This document shows positions 59,965 to 64,000 of a DNA stretch of 64,000 nucleotides, piece after piece. Position numbers and translations under genes: made by a program. Positions within the stretch are counted from its first letter, which is position 1. Each line of letters begins with the position of its first letter. This stretch comes from Rosellinia necatrix (taxonomy: Eukaryota; Ascomycota; Sordariomycetes; Xylariales; Xylariaceae), in assembly GCA_021209875.1 (NCBI GenBank), contig JAGYVD010000007.1, positions 868,001 through 932,000 on the forward strand. The letters run 5' to 3'. The notes below the pieces were generated by a model. The model saw nothing but the letters and a program-made list of their open reading frames with translations, did not search any database and was not told the origin of the DNA.

Positions 59965-62629
59965 ATGGAACCCAGTTCACGGCGCAAAGTGAGACACTCA
60001 CTCCCGTCCCCTGGTCTTTAGCTCATTCCACGAGTAGGCCTGCGATCTCTGCTTTAAGAAGAAAATCCGCTGCGATGGCCTGAAACCCACGTGCTCAAAT
60101 TGCTCGTTGTACAGTGTCTCTTGTAAAACCACCTCGATACGGAGGCGGCCCGGCTGCGATTCCAAGCAACTCTCCGTAACCGCCAAGGACGCAAACACGA
60201 CCGAGTAAGAAGATCTCTCGTAGCCTTCGTTGCTAGAGCTGACCGCTCACGATATCTTCATAGGGTCGGAAAGGACCACGGTTTAGACGCTCGCCTGGCC
60301 CGGATTGAGGCCAAATTAGACGCGTTGAGAGGTGCTAACAACACGGTCTCTTTAGACCAGCTCTTTGAACAGGGCATATTAAGGGACGTAGTCGAGATCT
60401 CATCGGGCTCTGAGATATCCGCCGCATCATCGCCGACCAATTGGGCCGGCCCGAGACCGTATGATGGCCCTTCCGTGCCCCCACTGACAGAGGCTTTATC
60501 TATAGCCCATGTTTATTTTCAAAATTATAACTCTCTCATTCCCTTGTTCGATCAGCAATTATTCGTAAGCCGTCCTATACGTTCATTTACCCTGCATAAA
60601 ACGTGGATATAAATGCACGGTAGTATGAGTCGAGGGTTAATACTTACACCCTCCTGCACTTAATAAGCAACAATGACCTCCTCTCATATGGCGAACGTTC
60701 TGACAATCTCGGTTGCTGTAGATGCGTTTACTGAACGATTATTATAAGCCATATGGAGGCAAGACGAAAATCTATGGGGCGGTCATCAACGTCGTCCTTT
60801 CTCTGGGTTACCATATCCAATACTGCGAACATGGAGATGCCCATGCAGGATTCAACGATGTTAAGATCAAGGCTTGCGTTAACAACGTTCGAGCGATGCT
60901 TGACGAGCTCATGACGAGAGATCAAGACACCCTCGGCCTGCAGGCATTGCTAGGTCTCGTCAGTAAGTAATTCCCTCTCCAATAGCCTGCCAAGGCACGG
61001 CAACCCTTCGGGCTAACGAGCCGTGTTTTCAGTTTTATACCAGACACAACCAGACCAGACCGCATCATCGGTTCTCATGAGCGCTGCCATGAGGCTTGCC
61101 CATAGTCTGCGACTAGAATCCAAAACTGTGCTCTCCGAATTACCACCACAGGAGGCCCGCCAAAGAAACAACATTTTTTGGGTTTGTTATATGCTCGATA
61201 AGGTAAAGAATGAGATGCCAGATCCGTGCCTAGCTAGACCTAACATGATGTGACCTAGGACATCAGCCTCCGCACCATCACCCCTTCTTTACAGCTTGAT
61301 AGTGATATTGATATCGACCTACCCAGTCCGGCGAACGATGACTACGGAAGTGTACTGTATAGTGCCGATGGACTGTCACAGTTCCATCTTTTCCGCGCTA
61401 AAGTCCAACTCGCCCACCTCGAGGGGAGGATTTACGACACCCTCTTTAGCAACAGGTCTCGGAAGCTCTCGCACGAAGCGCGCCAGGAAGCTATAGCACA
61501 GATTGATGGACTTTTGGACCGTTGGGCGAAGTCGATCCCAACTGCATTCCAGTTAAAGAATATCTCGGGGAACCTTTTAAAAGGGCCGCTTGTACATATG
61601 ACGGTACTTTACCAAACGTACATCATGTGTTTCACCATGACGCATGGACTATATGCGCATAATTCGCCGTGGCTGAAAGCTTTAGGCGGGCTCGGTAGTG
61701 ATCTCCTGCGAACCTTCAATCCGCAGCACGACGCGTGCATGGATGGCGGTACTCCGTCGACTCCCGCTGTGTGGGAAAAGTGTGTCTCCACTAGCCGAGA
61801 CATTCTCAATATTTTCTCCTACCAGTGAGCATTGCCCCAGAGCCAACCCTTCAACCCCCCACCTCATTCGCCCACGAGGCGTATCCAGTGCTATCGCCAA
61901 TTCAAAAGGCGCGCCGCACAGCTCACTACCGCCCTCTTCAGCGCTAACCCATGTTATAATAGGTCTATTGGTGGCTGTAGTGTCTGGTAAGGGCGATTCA
62001 TCATGCCGTTCTTCCGAAAAGTTCTCAGCTGTTCCTAACATTCTATATACAGGCTCAGCGCTTGCTCCTATTTCACAGCTGTTACCTTCGTGCTTGTTGA
62101 CCTGATCCACCATCCCACGGGCAAGCTCGCGGAAGATGACCTGAAGTTGGCAGAACTATCTGTGCTGCGACTACAAAAGTACTTTGACTTCAAAGGCCTC
62201 GAGAAATTTAGGCAGTCTCGCAGCGTGTTGGTACAGATCGAGGGCATGGCGAGGTCGGTTCTGCAAGAGACGCGGCTATCACGAGCAACCAAAGCCGCCC
62301 TCCAGGCGAAATACGGTGTCGATTCCACACCTCTGCCACCGCCGCCGCCGGTTGGTGTTTTCGATATGGGTTTTGGGCAAGAGCCGGTAAGTTCTGGGCC
62401 GCCTCCCCCCGTATTACTTTGTCCTGCCGACGACCCATGGTGTCCGGATACAGGAGTATTCATAACTTATTATTTCCTATTTCAGGCGACCGAAGAGCCA
62501 ATTCCTACCATGTCAAGATGGATGGGAGCTTCAGGGTTTAATACGCCGAATACGCCGAATACAGACCAAGCAGCTCCTCCGAACTGGCCGACCTCGGGTG
62601 TTGATCCATTCTTCGGTTTTGGACTATGA
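59965..62629 (+). CDS. Fungal Zn2Cys6 (Gal4-type) transcription factor
   Basis: Eight exons, 59965-59988, 60038-60204, 60264-60564, 60722-60962, 61033-61202, 61259-61824, 62053-62386 and 62486-62629, give 648 residues with all phases closing. The DNA-binding cluster is formed across the first splice: C10, C13, C20, C27, C30 and C37 (CX2CX6CX6CX2CX6C, with FKKKIRCDGLKPTC inside). A short coiled-coil dimerisation stretch follows (LDARLARIEAKLDAL). Then comes the fungal transcription-factor middle homology region: NYNSLIPLFDQQLF, INVVLSLGYHI, LMSAAMRLAHSLRLE and RQRNNIFWVCYMLDK. The tail is Pro/Asn-rich (PPPPPVGVFDMGF, PNTPNTDQAAPPNW). Target genes are unknown and no biosynthetic cluster adjoins it. 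The last intron (99 bp) is a multiple of three without stops. Confidence 0.92.
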
Positions 62630-63850
62630 TGACGACAGGTGGTGCCATAACGCATCCGATATCACCATCATCCATATTCGCATCGAACTGAAATAGACGC
62701 CTGCCTACTGCTCGCTATAGATCTGACACGGATGCAGGCCCTAGGCTTTGTCTAGGCTGTTATCGGGGCTCTTTCTCACCTCCATCCTAAACCAATGGAC
62801 AACGGAAGAGAAAGGCGTCGACTCAAACAGGTCCTAGGCACGCTAGTCCTGTGCGAACAGGGGCAGACTAGCAGCGTATATACTGAACGGTGATTGGCAA
62901 TATGACGGTACACGGCCTTATCAATAATTTAGAGAAGGTGATGCAACTGAAGGTAAACCAAGATCGGTCAAGCGCACGTCATCTGGGCTGATCTGGGTTG
63001 GTGATAAATTATAACACAGGAGATGTGGAGCAAGTGTTTTCAATGGTTTTTTGCTACATGGCTGGCCGGGCAGAGCCGAATTGGCTGGCCGGCTCCTCCT
63101 TGTTACCTCGAGCGACCCATCCGATGTTCTTCGACTAGCTTTCAGTCCAACAAACCCCTGTCCTTGTATATTACCTAGTTTGGTAAATCAGTGATGTCAT
63201 CAAGCGGGAACTCGACATAGCTCCGACCACTCACGGGCTCTGGATTACCAGTCATCGACGTGCCTAACCTCGACCATCCAGTACGGACATGGCTACCCCT
63301 CCAGCTTTCCTGTAGGGTGCGGTAGTTGCATCTCGGTGTTATATCCAGACACGCGTACTTGCACGGGCATAGGGGAGACGCCCTCAATGCATTGTTCCCC
63401 CTCACCCTCTTCCTCCCCGCAAGAGCTCCCCTGGATAATCCGCCACCACAAAAGTCTAGAAGCGCTTCAGGGCGACATACAGTCCCTAGCTCTCACATTC
63501 TATCCACGCCACTAAATATCAAACGCTTTGTTTGTGACATACAAGGTTGCTTCGCTTGCGTGTTCTGGTCCCCTTGCTCCCCCAAGCTCTGTCCACATCC
63601 CTCACTCAACCTGCTTCATCCGTCGTTTCCGTCATCCACCCTTCGTCACCCCCCTTCGTCACCCCCCTTCGTTACCCCCATTGACCATTCATTAGATAGC
63701 TCGTAGATGTCCCCCTCATCTCCTTGGCTTCTACTTCTGCTTACATATCCTTATTTCGTCCCTTAATTCGTCCGCGCCCCGTCATACTACTGAGTAGCAT
63801 TCGTCTCCCCCCGCCCGTCACCACTCCCCCATAAAGCCATTACATGGCCC
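62630..63850. other. Intergenic region at the right side
   Basis: About 1.2 kb with no supported gene. It is pyrimidine-rich towards the right, including CGTCACCCCCCTT-type direct repeats near 63642-63682, and probably holds the promoter and leader of the edge gene. Confidence 0.6.
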
Positions 63851-64000
63851 ATGAATCTAGCCAGGGCCTCTTTATCCTCAGGCTCCCGACTGGCTCGTAC
63901 CCTTGCGAATCCCAGATCCCGATTGACGAACCCCTCAAGTTACCCGTCTCCGAGACCATTCGCGAGCACATCTCCACGCGGAGCCATGGCCGAGTTCAAG
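63851..64000 (+). CDS. Partial gene at the right edge, N-terminus with mitochondrial-type leader
   Basis: From the ATG at 63851 the frame is open to the window end, 50 codons. The first 40 residues are rich in Arg, Ser, Ala and Pro with no acidic residue (MNLARASLSSGSRLARTL, later RPFASTSPRGAMAEFK), typical of a mitochondrial targeting peptide with a likely cleavage region near RPFAS. The enzyme itself lies beyond the window, so no function is assigned. Confidence 0.6.
   Translation, partial: MNLARASLSSGSRLARTLANPRSRLTNPSSYPSPRPFASTSPRGAMAEFK

Noticed and set aside
61825..62052. Read-through frame across the sixth intron of the Zn2Cys6 gene
   Set aside because: It is a different frame from both neighbouring exons; GTGAGC..CAG splicing restores a continuous factor sequence (FSYQLSACSYF).

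Overview
The window is nuclear DNA of a filamentous ascomycete (Pezizomycotina, most likely Sordariomycetes). Genes carry short GT..AG introns, mostly 49-160 bp, with CTAAC/CTAAT-like branch points. They are spaced by long stretches full of simple repeats, and the proteins are typical fungal housekeeping proteins. The class-level placement is an inference from protein character; no rRNA or other taxonomic marker is present.

Eighteen protein genes are supported, most reconstructed exon by exon so that phases close. From left to right they are: prohibitin PHB1 (+), RNA exonuclease REX3 (-), a DUF676/ROG1-like lipase (+), endonuclease III NTH1 (+), a 71-residue AN1 zinc finger protein (-), glutathione-dependent formaldehyde dehydrogenase (-), a Nup85-like nucleoporin (+), a small Gly-repeat protein (-), 5-hydroxyisourate hydrolase (-), GET3 ATPase (+), an amidohydrolase (+), a single-pass Ser/Thr-rich membrane protein (-), a divergent protein-kinase-like gene in seven exons (+), a small conserved-looking hypothetical (+), a secreted SGNH esterase (-), a GNAT acetyltransferase (-), ubiquinone hydroxylase COQ7 (-), RTF1 of the Paf1 complex (+) and an eight-exon Zn2Cys6 transcription factor (+). 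The start of one further gene, with a mitochondrial-type leader, runs off the right edge.

There is no operon-like or biosynthetic cluster. The genes serve unrelated tasks: mitochondrial quality control and ubiquinone synthesis (PHB1, COQ7), base excision repair (NTH1), RNA processing and transcription elongation (REX3, RTF1), the nuclear pore, tail-anchored protein insertion (GET3), formaldehyde/S-nitrosoglutathione and urate catabolism. Neighbours mostly share only intergenic space; COQ7 and RTF1 are divergent over about 0.76 kb.

The non-genic half is dominated by simple repeats: AGGT/ACCT-register tracts with palindromic CCTAGG, GTAC and similar cores, TG/TC/CTGC microsatellites, and 7-, 12-, 13- and 15-bp minisatellites. 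The largest gene-free block is about 11.7-17.6 kb. I see no CRISPR array, intact transposon, tRNA or rRNA, and no convincing new multi-gene system. The items most worth checking are apparent single-base frame breaks at homopolymers in REX3 and the GNAT gene (possibly also the kinase-like gene), the tandem repeats abutting start or stop codons, and the divergent kinase-like gene.
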